Assembly (NCBI GenBank): GCA_913056385.1
Contig: CAJXND010000005.1
Location: forward strand, 1-58,510
Length of the DNA: 58,510 nucleotides
Source: an uncultured Ectothiorhodospiraceae bacterium
GTDB lineage: Bacteria > Pseudomonadota > Gammaproteobacteria > Nitrococcales > Nitrococcaceae
Direction: 5' to 3'
Shown: positions 9,848-18,526 of the stretch, piece by piece
Layout: the number at the start of each line of letters is the position of its first letter
Numbering within the stretch: position 1 is the first letter of the stretch
Made by a program: the position numbers and the translations under genes
The notes under the pieces: generated by a model
The model's database searches: none
What the model saw: the letters and a program-made list of their open reading frames with translations, nothing else
Told to the model about the DNA's origin: nothing

Positions 9848-10744
9848 ATGAACGACGCTCAGGACGATCCCCTCCGGCTTGATCCACGCATCCTCCGCCG
9901 CCGGCTTGACCGTGCCGCGCCGCGATTCGACGAGGCGGCGGTGCTGCATCGCGAGGTCGGTCGGCGACTGGTGGAGCGGTTGGACTACATCCGACTGCAG
10001 CCCGAGGCCATGCTCGATCTGGGTTGCGCCACCGGCGTCAACACCGAGGCGCTCCGCAAGCGTTACCCCGGCGCCCGCTACGTGGCGATGGACCTGGCCG
10101 TGCCCGTGGTGGCCCAGGCCCGTCGCCGCGGCGGCCGCTGGCGGCGCGCGCCCGGTGTCTGTGGCGGGCTCGAGCAGCTGCCTTTTCGCAATGACAGTTT
10201 CGACCTGGTCTTCTCCAGTCTCGCGTTTCACCGCGTCCCTGATCTGGCGGCGACCGCCCGGGAACTGCAGCGTATCCTGCGGCCGGATGGCGTGCTGATG
10301 TTCGCCACCTTCGGGCCGGATACCCTCGACGAGCTCCGGCGTGCCTGGCAGGCCGTGGACACCGCCCCCCACGTGCATGGGTTTGTCGATATGCACGATA
10401 TCGGTGATGCCCTGGTCAATGCGCGACTGGCCGAGCCGGTCATGGACATGGAGCATTTCACGCTCACCTACAGCGATGTTCCGGCCCTGGTGGGGGATCT
10501 GGACGCCCTCGGGCTGCGCAATGCCCTGGCGGGGCGGCATCGCGGGCTGACTACGCCCCGCCGCTGGCGAGCCATGGAGGCCGCCTACGAAAGCCGGCGG
10601 GATGCCGATGGTCGGCTGCCGGCCACCTGGGAAGTGGCGTATGGCCATGCCTGGGGAACGGATGCGCAGACCCAGATGAAGGCGGACAGCGGCGAGGTGC
10701 GGGTGCCCCTGGATACCCTGTCGATGCCGCGCCGAAAGCGCTGA
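9848..10744 (+). CDS. bioC: Malonyl-[ACP] O-methyltransferase BioC-like
   Basis: BioC methylates malonyl-ACP to disguise it for fatty-acid synthesis of the pimeloyl chain of biotin. The 298-residue protein has SAM motif I (LDLGCATG, residues 56-63), an acidic motif II region, and an FSSLAFHRVPD block typical of BioC-type methyltransferases. The neighbour comF supports the call, since comF-bioBFHCD is a common locus. However, bioB, bioF, bioH and bioD are absent here, so a related methyltransferase function cannot be excluded. The ATG at 9848 is the start that gives the family N-terminus; the frame opens much further upstream, opposite comF. Confidence 0.75.
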   Translation: MNDAQDDPLRLDPRILRRRLDRAAPRFDEAAVLHREVGRRLVERLDYIRLQPEAMLDLGCATGVNTEALRKRYPGARYVAMDLAVPVVAQARRRGGRWRRAPGVCGGLEQLPFRNDSFDLVFSSLAFHRVPDLAATARELQRILRPDGVLMFATFGPDTLDELRRAWQAVDTAPHVHGFVDMHDIGDALVNARLAEPVMDMEHFTLTYSDVPALVGDLDALGLRNALAGRHRGLTTPRRWRAMEAAYESRRDADGRLPATWEVAYGHAWGTDAQTQMKADSGEVRVPLDTLSMPRRKR

Positions 10745-10755
10745 AAAGCGAGATG

Positions 10756-10775
10756 AGCAGGAATTCTGCTTTTCT
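10756..10775 (+). terminator. Weak candidate terminator after bioC
   Basis: A short hairpin (AGCAG 10756-10760 pairing with CTGCT 10766-10770) is followed at once by TTTTCT. A longer GAAAAGC/GCTTTTC pairing (10743-10749 with 10768-10774) is an alternative. The stem is short, so the call is tentative. Confidence 0.3.
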
Positions 10776-10837
10776 CCGGGCGCCGAGTTATCTAAACTTG
10801 ATGATCGTCAATTCGATGCGCGACGGCGAGCGTTGAC

Positions 10838-11419
10838 ATGAGCACCCGGAGCACAAGCGAGGGATCCAGCGGGCGTCGGTTTGTTCTGGCCCCCAACATT
10901 GCCCCGGACTGGGGCCAGACGATGCGGATTTTCGCGGGTCTGAGCGTGGTCTGTCTGGGGATCGCCCTGGTATGCACCTGGATGGGTTTCTGGCCGGTGT
11001 TGCCCTTTGCGGGCCTTGAGCTGACCGCCCTGGGGATCGCGCTCTATACCTCGGCACGTCGGTCGCTGGATCGCGAGATCATTCACGTGGCCGGTAGCGC
11101 GGTCCGCGTGGAGAAGGGACGGGGCCGCGTAGAGCGGGCCTGGGATATGGATCGGGCGTGGACCGAAGTCGTACTGCGTCGAGTACCGCGGCGCTGGGAA
11201 GAGACTCAGCTTCTGCTGCGCTCGCGGGGGCAGGAGCTGGTGATCGGCGGTTTTCTCGAGCCCGAGGAACGGCGCAGCCTGGCCCGGGAACTCGGCCGTT
11301 GTATCGGGCCGATGGCGCGCTGTGGCGATGATGGCGCCCTGCCGGCCACCGCGGGCGACGAAGCGCAGGCTGCGCTCTCCGTCGCCCCCTCGCATAGTCT
11401 GGGAGACAGAACGGGATGA
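10838..11419 (+). CDS. DUF2244 family membrane protein
   Basis: A 193-residue protein with the DUF2244 pattern: FVLAPN near residue 15, then two adjacent membrane helices (about residues 30-50 and 52-70) with the conserved LPFAGLE between them, then a soluble basic domain. Its function is unknown. It often sits just upstream of coxB in proteobacteria, and here its stop overlaps the coxB start (ATGA at 11416-11419). A role in oxidase biogenesis or regulation is inference from position. The C-terminal 40 residues are low-complexity and probably not conserved. Confidence 0.8.
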   Translation: MSTRSTSEGSSGRRFVLAPNIAPDWGQTMRIFAGLSVVCLGIALVCTWMGFWPVLPFAGLELTALGIALYTSARRSLDREIIHVAGSAVRVEKGRGRVERAWDMDRAWTEVVLRRVPRRWEETQLLLRSRGQELVIGGFLEPEERRSLARELGRCIGPMARCGDDGALPATAGDEAQAALSVAPSHSLGDRTG

Positions 11420-12291
11420 CAAACATGATCGCCAGGAGGAGATTCGGGCACCTCGGCTTGCTGGCAGGCCTCATGCTGCTTGCGACACCGGCACTCGCGG
11501 ATTTCAGTCTGATCAACATGACCCGCGGCGTTACCGAATCGAGTCAGGAGATCTATGACCTGCACATGACGATCTTCACCATCACCGTGGTGATCGGTCT
11601 CGGCGTGTTTGGTGCGATGTTCTACTCGATCTTCCGGCATCGGAAGTCGCGGGGCGTGAAGCCGGCGAAGTTCCACCACAGTACCGCCGTCGAGATCGTC
11701 TGGACGGTGCTTCCGCTTGTTATCCTGGTGGGCATGGCGGTCCCCGCCACCCGCGTGCTGATCGATCTCGACGACACCAGCGAGTCGGAGATGGCGGTGA
11801 AGATCACCGGCTATCAGTGGTTCTGGGGTTACGAGTACATGGGCGAGGACGTGCAGTTCCTCAGCCGTCTGGCCACGGACAGTGATGTGGCCCGACAGCT
11901 CGACTCCGGCATCAACCCGGCGTCCGTACCCAACTACCTGCAGAACGTCGACCGGCGACTGGTGCTGCCGGTGGACACGCGCATCAAATTCCAGATCACG
12001 GCGGCGGACGTGATCCACTCCTGGTGGATGCCGGACCTGGGCTGGAAGAAGGACGCGATTCCGGGCTTCGTCAATGAAACCTGGACGGTTATCGAGGAAC
12101 CGGGTGTCTACCGCGGCCGCTGCGCAGAACTCTGCGGCCGTGATCACGGGTTCATGCCCATCGTCGTCGAGGCGGTGGAGAGGGACGAATACGAGGCCTG
12201 GCTTGCCGAGCAGCAGGCCGGTGGCGAGCCCGGTACGACGGCTGACGGTACGGATGCAGCCGAGGCCGGAGAAGAACTGGCCGCACGGTAA
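11416..12291 (+). CDS. coxB: Cytochrome c oxidase subunit II
   Basis: CoxB carries the CuA centre that accepts electrons from cytochrome c. The 291-residue protein has a likely cleaved signal peptide (ALA-D, after residue 28), two membrane helices, and a periplasmic cupredoxin domain. CuA ligands are visible: His201 and the C236-x-E238-x-C240-x3-H244-x2-M247 block. No heme c motif (CxxCH) follows, so it is an aa3-type, not a caa3-type, subunit. An in-frame ATG at 11425 is an alternative start. It begins the coxBAC structural gene set. Confidence 0.96.
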   Translation: MTNMIARRRFGHLGLLAGLMLLATPALADFSLINMTRGVTESSQEIYDLHMTIFTITVVIGLGVFGAMFYSIFRHRKSRGVKPAKFHHSTAVEIVWTVLPLVILVGMAVPATRVLIDLDDTSESEMAVKITGYQWFWGYEYMGEDVQFLSRLATDSDVARQLDSGINPASVPNYLQNVDRRLVLPVDTRIKFQITAADVIHSWWMPDLGWKKDAIPGFVNETWTVIEEPGVYRGRCAELCGRDHGFMPIVVEAVERDEYEAWLAEQQAGGEPGTTADGTDAAEAGEELAAR

Positions 12292-12320
12292 GCGGGAATC
12301 ATTCAGGGGAGACGGTTGAA

Positions 12321-13895
12321 ATGACGGCAACAACCCAGGATCACGCACATCACGCTGAGGAGCCCACCGGGTTCAAGCGCTGGCTGGTGACTACCAACCA
12401 CAAGGACATCGGATCAATGTATCTGCTGTTCTCGCTGGCCATGTTCCTGGTCGGTGGCGCCATGGCGCTGGTCATTCGCGCGGAGCTCTTCCAGCCGGGC
12501 CTGCAGGTGGTGGATCCCTACTTCTTCAACCAGATGACCACCATGCATGCGCTGGTGATGATCTTCGGTGCCGTCATGCCGGCATTCACCGGTCTGGCCA
12601 ACTGGATGATCCCGCTCATGGTGGGCGCGCCGGACATGGCGCTGCCCCGCATGAACAACTGGAGCTTCTGGCTGTTGCCATTCGGCTTCGCCATTCTCCT
12701 GTCAACGCTTTTCATGCCCGGTGGCGGGCCGGCCGGTGGCTGGACCATGTATCCGCCGCTCATGCTTCAGACCGGGACGGCGTTCCCGTTCGTGATTTTC
12801 GCGATCCATGTGCTGGGCATCAGTTCCATCATGGGATCGATCAACGTGATCGCCACCATCCTGAATATGCGGGCACCCGGCATGACGCTGATGAAGATGC
12901 CGCTGTTCGTCTGGACCTGGCTGATCACCGCCTATCTCATGATTGCCGTGATGCCGGTGCTGGCCGGTGCCATCACCATGCTGCTCACCGACCAGTACTT
13001 CGGCACGTCGTTCTTCAGCGCGGCCGGTGGTGGTGATCCGGTGCTCTACCAGCACATCTTCTGGTTCTTCGGGCATCCCGAGGTCTACATCCTGATTCTG
13101 CCGGCGTTCGGCATCATCTCGACGATCATTCCGGCCTTCGCACGCAAGCCGCTCTTCGGCTACAGCTCGATGGTCTATGCCACGGCCTCCATCGCGTTCC
13201 TGTCGTTCATCGTCTGGGCGCACCACATGTTCACGGTGGGCATGCCGTTGGCCGGTCAGCTGTTCTTCATGTATGCGACGATGCTCATCGCCGTGCCCAC
13301 CGGTGTGAAGGTGTTCAACTGGGTGGCGACGATGTGGCGGGGTGCGATGACCTTCGAGACGCCCATGCTGTTTGCGCTGGCGTTCGTGTTCCTGTTCACC
13401 ATCGGCGGCTTCTCGGGGCTGATGCTGGCCATCGCGCCGGCGGACTTCCAGTACCACGACACCTATTTCGTGGTGGCGCATTTCCACTACGTACTGGTGA
13501 CCGGCGCCGTCTTCGCGATTCTGGCGGCGGCCTACTACTGGATGCCCAAGTGGACCGGGCATATGTACAACGAACGGCTCGGACAGTGGCACTTCTGGCT
13601 GTCGACGATCTTTGTCAATGTGCTGTTCTTCCCGCAGCACTTCCTGGGTCTGGCCGGCATGCCGCGGCGTATCCCGGACTACTCCGTGCAGTTCGCCGAC
13701 TGGAACATGGTGTCCAGCATCGGCGGTTTCGGGTTCGGTTTTGCCCAGCTCATCTTCGTCTGGCTGCTCTACAAGTGCATCCGCGGTGGTCAGAAGGCCG
13801 AGGCGCGTGCCTGGGAAGGGGCCGAGGGGCTCGAGTGGGAGGTGCCGTCGCCGGCGCCGCATCACACCTTCGATACGCCTCCGGTGATCCGCTGA
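12321..13895 (+). CDS. coxA: Cytochrome c oxidase subunit I
   Basis: The catalytic subunit binds heme a, heme a3 and CuB and pumps protons. Of 524 residues, the ligands are all present: His76 and His389 (heme a), His387 (heme a3), His252 and the His301-His302 pair (CuB). His252 and Tyr256 in HPEVY form the cross-link pair, and Glu254 is the proton-gating Glu of A1-family oxidases. A Shine-Dalgarno (AGGGGAG) precedes the ATG. It is followed by a 37-codon gene instead of the usual cox11. Confidence 0.98.
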   Translation: MTATTQDHAHHAEEPTGFKRWLVTTNHKDIGSMYLLFSLAMFLVGGAMALVIRAELFQPGLQVVDPYFFNQMTTMHALVMIFGAVMPAFTGLANWMIPLMVGAPDMALPRMNNWSFWLLPFGFAILLSTLFMPGGGPAGGWTMYPPLMLQTGTAFPFVIFAIHVLGISSIMGSINVIATILNMRAPGMTLMKMPLFVWTWLITAYLMIAVMPVLAGAITMLLTDQYFGTSFFSAAGGGDPVLYQHIFWFFGHPEVYILILPAFGIISTIIPAFARKPLFGYSSMVYATASIAFLSFIVWAHHMFTVGMPLAGQLFFMYATMLIAVPTGVKVFNWVATMWRGAMTFETPMLFALAFVFLFTIGGFSGLMLAIAPADFQYHDTYFVVAHFHYVLVTGAVFAILAAAYYWMPKWTGHMYNERLGQWHFWLSTIFVNVLFFPQHFLGLAGMPRRIPDYSVQFADWNMVSSIGGFGFGFAQLIFVWLLYKCIRGGQKAEARAWEGAEGLEWEVPSPAPHHTFDTPPVIR

Positions 13896-13898
13896 TTC

Positions 13899-14012
13899 AT
13901 GATCAACCGTGAGGTGGGCCGACGCACACGCAGGAATATCCGCTGGACGGTGTTCCTGCTGGTGCTGGTCGTGATGGGCATTTACCTGGGTGTTTTCCTC
14001 GACCGTCTCTAG
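13899..14012 (+). CDS. 37-residue single-helix membrane protein between coxA and coxC
   Basis: A small gene starting 3 nt after the coxA stop and ending 31 nt before coxC. The product begins MINREVGRRTRRNIRW, a basic segment, followed by one hydrophobic helix (about residues 17-34, VFLLVLVVMGIYLGVFL). Short, basic, single-TM peptides occur in oxidase loci of other proteobacteria as putative small subunits or assembly factors. This position normally holds cox11 (ctaG), whose product also begins with a single TM helix, so it could be a remnant of a cox11 N-terminus or an independent small protein. Confidence 0.6.
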   Translation: MINREVGRRTRRNIRWTVFLLVLVVMGIYLGVFLDRL

Positions 14013-14043
14013 CGGTCGAGGGTAGGGAGAGAGAGGACAGCGC

Positions 14044-14904
14044 ATGGCGCAGGCAGAAGGCGGATACTACGTACCGCACCAAAGCAGTTGGCCGATCATC
14101 GGCAGCGTGGGCGTCACCGCCCTGGTCGTGGGGATCGCGCTCTATCTCGAGGGTATCGGTGCCGGTCCCTGGGTGCTTGGCGCCGGCCTGCTGATCACGC
14201 TCTGGATGGTGGTCGGCTGGTTTGGTGACGTGGTGCGCGAGGGCCTGACGGGGCTCTACAGCGATCAGGTCGACCGGTCGCTGCGCTGGGGCATGATCTT
14301 CTTCATCTTCTCGGAGGTCATGCTGTTCGCCGCCTTCTTTGGTGCGCTGTTCTACGCCCGTGTCCTTTCCGTGCCATGGCTCTCCGGTGCGGATCCGGCC
14401 ACCAGTCGTCTGATCTGGGACTCCGTCGCCCTGACCTGGCCGACCGCCGGCCCGGCGAACGCGGCAATGGAATGGCGGCCGATGGGGCCGTGGCCACTGC
14501 CGACCATCAACACGCTGATCCTGTTGACCTCGGGTGTCACGCTAACGGCAGCGCATCATGCCCTGAAGGACGGGAACCGCGGCAAGCTGGTCGGTTACAT
14601 GTGGGCGACCATTGCGCTGGGCCTCGTGTTCATCGGCCTGCAGGCCTATGAGTACTATCACGCCTACGAGCATCTGAATCTGCGCCTCGAGACCGGTATC
14701 TACGGTTCGACGTTCTTTATGCTCACCGGCTTCCACGGAATGCACGTGCTGATTGGCACGCTCATGCTGGGTGTCATCGCCGTGCGATGCATGAAAGGGC
14801 ATTTCCGCCCGGAGGCGCATTTCGGGTTCGAGGCGACCGCCTGGTACTGGCACTTCGTGGATGTGGTCTGGCTCGGGCTCTATATCTTCGTGTACATACT
14901 CTGA
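14044..14904 (+). CDS. coxC: Cytochrome c oxidase subunit III
   Basis: The 286-residue protein has seven hydrophobic segments and typical subunit III motifs: VVGWFGDVVREG, FFIFSEVMLFAAFF, a GFHGMHVLIG helix and a C-terminal WYWHFVDVVWLGL block. Subunit III stabilises the oxidase and prevents turnover inactivation. The start is preceded by a purine-rich GGGAGAGAGAGGA stretch. It ends 40 nt before the convergent small twin-TM gene. Confidence 0.97.
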   Translation: MAQAEGGYYVPHQSSWPIIGSVGVTALVVGIALYLEGIGAGPWVLGAGLLITLWMVVGWFGDVVREGLTGLYSDQVDRSLRWGMIFFIFSEVMLFAAFFGALFYARVLSVPWLSGADPATSRLIWDSVALTWPTAGPANAAMEWRPMGPWPLPTINTLILLTSGVTLTAAHHALKDGNRGKLVGYMWATIALGLVFIGLQAYEYYHAYEHLNLRLETGIYGSTFFMLTGFHGMHVLIGTLMLGVIAVRCMKGHFRPEAHFGFEATAWYWHFVDVVWLGLYIFVYIL

Positions 14905-14944
14905 TCGATCAGCGCTGTTGGCGGACAAGCCAGATGGCCGAGGG

Positions 14945-15157
14945 TCAGGGCGTCTGGTTCGGTGTAATCACGCCGGTGAAATAGCCAAGCAGGATCAGCA
15001 GGAAGAGGATGACCGACAGCGTGATGCGCAGCGTCAACGCATTCAACGTGCGCCTTGACTCCCCGCGATCCCGGATCAGGTAGAAAAGCCCGGAGCCGAG
15101 ACTCGCCACAATGACGAAGAGCGTGACCAGGATGGTAATACGAATTGCGAGATCCAT
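14945..15157 (-). CDS. DUF2909 family twin transmembrane small protein
   Basis: A 70-residue protein with two hydrophobic helices (about residues 5-26 and 43-64) joined by a charged RDRGESRRT loop. This matches the small twin-TM DUF2909 proteins found in proteobacterial oxidase loci between coxC and SURF1. Function is unknown. It is the only gene in the cox locus on the minus strand. The ATG at 15157 follows AAAAGGA; the longer open frame upstream runs antisense to the SURF1 gene and is not real. Confidence 0.75.
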   Translation of the reverse strand: MDLAIRITILVTLFVIVASLGSGLFYLIRDRGESRRTLNALTLRITLSVILFLLILLGYFTGVITPNQTP

Positions 15158-15214
15158 TGGACAGTCCTTTTCGCTGTGGGGCGAGTATAAAGCAAGACCC
15201 GGGCGCTGACCGAG

Positions 15215-15979
15215 TTGGCGTCTGCGTCCAGGGGCGTCTATTTCGCCGGTTATGTCTTCGCACCCAGGTTCCTGCCGACCTTCGCCTATCTGGTGTTGCT
15301 GGCACTGCTGTTGAGCCTGGGAAGCTGGCAACTTGACCGGGCCGACCAGAAGCGGGCGGCGCTGGCCGAGCGCGCCGCGGCGACGCGCGCACCCGTGGTG
15401 GATCTGAACCAGGTGGCCGCCACGCTGGAGACGCATGAATACCGCCGGGTATCGGCGAAAGGGACCTTCGATGAGGCGCACCAGTTCCTGCTCGACAACC
15501 GCATTCAGGACGGACAGGTTGGATATCGGGTGCTGACGCCGCTGCGCCTCGACCGCCGCGATGGTGCGGTCCTTGTCGACCGGGGCTTTGTGCCCATCGT
15601 CGGCGATCGGGAGACGCTGCCGGAACTCCCGCCCGCCAGGGCCGAGGGTCGGGTGACCGGCCGGGTCAGCCGGGGGCCTTCGGTCGGTCTGCGGCTGGGC
15701 GATCCCTCGGATCGGCCGGCGCAATGGCCGAGGCGTGTTCAATACATGGATTTCGAGTACATGCAGTCGACGCTGGACTATCCGCTCGACGACTATCTGC
15801 TGGTGGAAGGGCCGCTGACCAATGAGGTGGTTGCACAGCGCACCGGACGGGATGCCTGGCGGTTCGGCCCGGAGCGGCACCAGGGCTATGCCGTGCAGTG
15901 GTTCTCGCTGGCCGGCGCGCTCACGCTGATCTGGCTGATCGTGAACACGCGACGCGAAAAACGAGGAGGCGCCGCCTGA
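15215..15979 (+). CDS. SURF1 family oxidase assembly protein
   Basis: SURF1 (Shy1) helps insert heme A into subunit I. The 254-residue protein has the two-TM topology of the family: an N-terminal helix ending in LGSWQLDRA (about residues 35-43) and a C-terminal helix preceded by PERHQGYAVQWF. The start is uncertain. TTG at 15215 is the only reasonable start before the first helix, and no ATG is available there. It diverges from the DUF2909 gene over 57 nt containing an AGTATAAAG element usable as a -10 on either strand. Its stop overlaps the next ATG by 1 nt (TGATG). Confidence 0.88.
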   Translation: MASASRGVYFAGYVFAPRFLPTFAYLVLLALLLSLGSWQLDRADQKRAALAERAAATRAPVVDLNQVAATLETHEYRRVSAKGTFDEAHQFLLDNRIQDGQVGYRVLTPLRLDRRDGAVLVDRGFVPIVGDRETLPELPPARAEGRVTGRVSRGPSVGLRLGDPSDRPAQWPRRVQYMDFEYMQSTLDYPLDDYLLVEGPLTNEVVAQRTGRDAWRFGPERHQGYAVQWFSLAGALTLIWLIVNTRREKRGGAA

Positions 15980-16569
15980 TGGGATGGGTCAAGGGCCGCT
16001 GGCAGCTCATTGCGCTGCTGGCCATTTTCATTCTGCCGACGCTGGCCGCCATGGTGATGGTGTTCAGCGACTGGCGGCCGGGGACGTTCACCAACAACGG
16101 TGACCTGGTTCAGCCGCCGGTGCAGCTGGAGCCGGGTCAATGGCAGGCGGTGGACGGCACGGCGCCCGTTCTGGCGGGCGATTGGCTTGTCGTGATGCCA
16201 CAGATGCAGGCCTGTGGTGAGGCCTGCCTGGAACGCCTGGACGCACTGAACCGTGTGCAGATCGCCCTTGATCGTGATATCGAACGGGTCCGGTTGGTGG
16301 TCCTGCAGCCGGAGGATCGGACCGAGCCGGTCGTGGAGCCGGCGGCCGGCATACTCAATCTTGCCGCGCCGATGGCCTCCGTGGAGCGGCTTGCCTCGCA
16401 CGAGGGGGAACCGATCGCCGCGCAGATTGTCGATTACCGCGGTTATCAGGTGATGCGCTATCCGGTGCCCCTTGATGCCTCGGGACTGCTGGATGATCTC
16501 GAGAAACTCCTGCGCCTGGCCAAGGAAGAGGCGGAGCGACGTGCCCTTGAGGAGGCGACAACCCAATGA
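15979..16569 (+). CDS. Membrane-anchored Sco-like CxxxC protein
   Basis: A 196-residue protein with one N-terminal membrane helix (about residues 8-30) and a periplasmic domain containing Cys79 and Cys83 in MQACGEACLERL. The CxxxC spacing is that of Sco copper chaperones, but the Pro after the second Cys is missing and I see no obvious Sco-type His. It is a conserved hypothetical found between SURF1 and ctaA in related oxidase loci. A thioredoxin-like redox or copper role in CuA/CuB assembly is inference. It overlaps SURF1 by 1 nt and ctaA by 4 nt, so it is surely cotranslated with heme A genes. Confidence 0.65.
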   Translation: MGWVKGRWQLIALLAIFILPTLAAMVMVFSDWRPGTFTNNGDLVQPPVQLEPGQWQAVDGTAPVLAGDWLVVMPQMQACGEACLERLDALNRVQIALDRDIERVRLVVLQPEDRTEPVVEPAAGILNLAAPMASVERLASHEGEPIAAQIVDYRGYQVMRYPVPLDASGLLDDLEKLLRLAKEEAERRALEEATTQ

Positions 16570-17576
16570 GAGCCCATCCCTGGTTTTTCCGCCTGAGTCT
16601 CCTGACCACGGCCGTCACGCTCTGCGTGGTCGTGCTGGGCGCCTGGGTCCGGCTGACGGATGCCGGCCTTGGATGCCCCGACTGGCCGGGCTGTTACGGG
16701 CAATGGGATGTTCCCAACTCGCCGGCGGCGATCGCGGCGGCCAATGAGGCCTTCCCGGATACCCCGGTGCATATCGGCAAGGGCTGGCGCGAGATGGTGC
16801 ATCGCTACCTGGCGGGGATCCTCGGACTGATGATCCTCGCGATGGGCATCTTCGGCTGGCGTCAGCGTCATCGTCCGGGACAGCCCTGGAAGGTGCCGTT
16901 GTTGCTGGTGGGTATCGTCACGTTTCAGGCCATTCTGGGGGCCTGGACGGTGACCTGGCAGCTCAAGCCGGCAGTCGTGACGGCCCACTTGCTGGGCGGC
17001 CTGACCACGCTGTCGCTGCTCTGGTGGGTCACCCTGCGCTGCAACTACCTGGGAGGAACCGGCCGTCTGGCCGGCAATGCGGGACTGGGCGGTCTCATTG
17101 CGGTCGCCATGCTGTTCACGGTGGGGCAGATCACGCTGGGTGGCTGGACGAGCACGAACTATGCGGCGCTGGCCTGTAACGAGTTTCCCGCCTGCAGTCT
17201 GGGTGAGTACTGGCCGGAGCGCGCGGATTTTTCCGAGGGGTTCGTGCTCTGGCGCGGGCTCGGGGTGAATTACGAGTTCGGGGTGCTGGATCATCCGGCC
17301 CGTATGGCGATCCACCTGGTGCATCGGGCCGGCGCGATTGTCGTGACGCTGGTGCTCGGGTTCCTCGCCTGGCGACTCTGGCGCGCCGGCGGGATCGGCC
17401 ATGCCCTGGGTATCGCCGTCGGGCTGGCACTGACCCTTCAGCTGGCCATCGGCATTGGTAACGTGATCTACAGCTTGCCCCTGGCACTGGCGGTCGCGCA
17501 CAATGCGGGAGCCGCCATACTCCTGCTCGTACTGGTAACTGTCATTCACGTGAATCGACCGCTGGCAGAATCATGA
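16566..17576 (+). CDS. ctaA: Heme A synthase (COX15/CtaA)
   Basis: The enzyme oxidises the C8 methyl of heme O to the formyl group of heme A. The 336-residue protein has about eight membrane helices, conserved His residues (His79 in VHRYLAG), and two loop Cys pairs (C37/C43 and C204/C210) of the kind found in cysteine-containing CtaA. It starts on an ATGA overlap with the Sco-like gene and ends on an ATGA overlap with ctaB. Confidence 0.94.
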   Translation: MRAHPWFFRLSLLTTAVTLCVVVLGAWVRLTDAGLGCPDWPGCYGQWDVPNSPAAIAAANEAFPDTPVHIGKGWREMVHRYLAGILGLMILAMGIFGWRQRHRPGQPWKVPLLLVGIVTFQAILGAWTVTWQLKPAVVTAHLLGGLTTLSLLWWVTLRCNYLGGTGRLAGNAGLGGLIAVAMLFTVGQITLGGWTSTNYAALACNEFPACSLGEYWPERADFSEGFVLWRGLGVNYEFGVLDHPARMAIHLVHRAGAIVVTLVLGFLAWRLWRAGGIGHALGIAVGLALTLQLAIGIGNVIYSLPLALAVAHNAGAAILLLVLVTVIHVNRPLAES

Positions 17577-18526
17577 GTCGCACCCTGGAAGCGAGTACAA
17601 CTCGGGCCGCCGACGATGCACCACCGCTGCAGCATCTGCTGCATCACTGGCGCGATTACTACGAGCTGACCAAGCCCGGCGTCGTGGCGCTGATGGTATT
17701 CACCGCGGTGGTGGGTAACCTGCTGGCGAGCCCCGGCAGTCTGCCGTGGAATGCGCTCATCGTCGGCAATATCGGCATTGCGCTGGCGGCGGGTTCCGCG
17801 GCGGCCATCAATCATCTCGTCGATCGCCGCGTGGATGCCCGGATGAAGCGGACCCAGGGGCGGCCATTGCCGACCGGTCACCTGCGCACCGCCCATGCCA
17901 GCATCTTCGCCGGCACTCTCGGCATCAGCGGACTTGCGCTGCTCTACTTTGCCGTCAATCCGCTCACGGCCTGGCTGACCGCCGGGTCGCTGATGGGCTA
18001 TGCCTTTGTCTACACGCTCTTTCTCAAGCGCGCGACACCGCAGAATATTGTCATCGGCGGGGCAGCGGGCGCCGCGCCGCCCGTGCTCGGCTGGGTGGCC
18101 GTCACGGGCAGTATCGATCCGCACGCGCTGTTGCTGTTCCTGATCATCTTCACCTGGACGCCCCCGCACTTCTGGGCCCTGGCCATCCACCGGCGCGAGG
18201 AATACGCGAGCGTCGAGATTCCGATGCTCCCGGTGACCCATGGTGATCGCTATACCCGCTGGCAGATCCTGTTCTACACGGTATTGCTGGTGGGCGTGAC
18301 CATGCTGCCGTTCGCCACGGGCATGAGCGGGCCGATCTATCTGGCCGGCGCGCTGGCGCTTGGCGCACGCTACCTGTGGTTCGGGTATGCCCTGCTGGCC
18401 CGACCCGATGACCGCTCCCTGCCCATGCGCTCGTTCGGCTACAGCATCGTCTATCTGATGGCGCTGTTCGCGGTCCTGCTGGTGGATGCCTACCTGCCGG
18501 TGGTGCTGGCGCCGTTCATCGGTTGA
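17573..18526 (+). CDS. ctaB: Protoheme IX farnesyltransferase (heme O synthase)
   Basis: CtaB (CyoE) farnesylates protoheme to heme O, the step before CtaA. The 317-residue UbiA-superfamily protein has the Asp-rich motif N80-x3-D84-x3-D88 and the TPPHFWALA block near residue 200. It completes the DUF2244-to-ctaB oxidase locus. Its stop TGA abuts the TCA (reverse-strand stop) of the usp gene, giving the palindrome TGATCA and leaving no room for a terminator. Confidence 0.95.
   Translation: MSRTLEASTTRAADDAPPLQHLLHHWRDYYELTKPGVVALMVFTAVVGNLLASPGSLPWNALIVGNIGIALAAGSAAAINHLVDRRVDARMKRTQGRPLPTGHLRTAHASIFAGTLGISGLALLYFAVNPLTAWLTAGSLMGYAFVYTLFLKRATPQNIVIGGAAGAAPPVLGWVAVTGSIDPHALLLFLIIFTWTPPHFWALAIHRREEYASVEIPMLPVTHGDRYTRWQILFYTVLLVGVTMLPFATGMSGPIYLAGALALGARYLWFGYALLARPDDRSLPMRSFGYSIVYLMALFAVLLVDAYLPVVLAPFIG

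Noticed and set aside
12702-14045. 447-codon minus-strand frame opposite coxA
   Set aside because: Antisense shadow rich in His/Arg/Gln; the coding strand encodes a complete, conserved subunit I.
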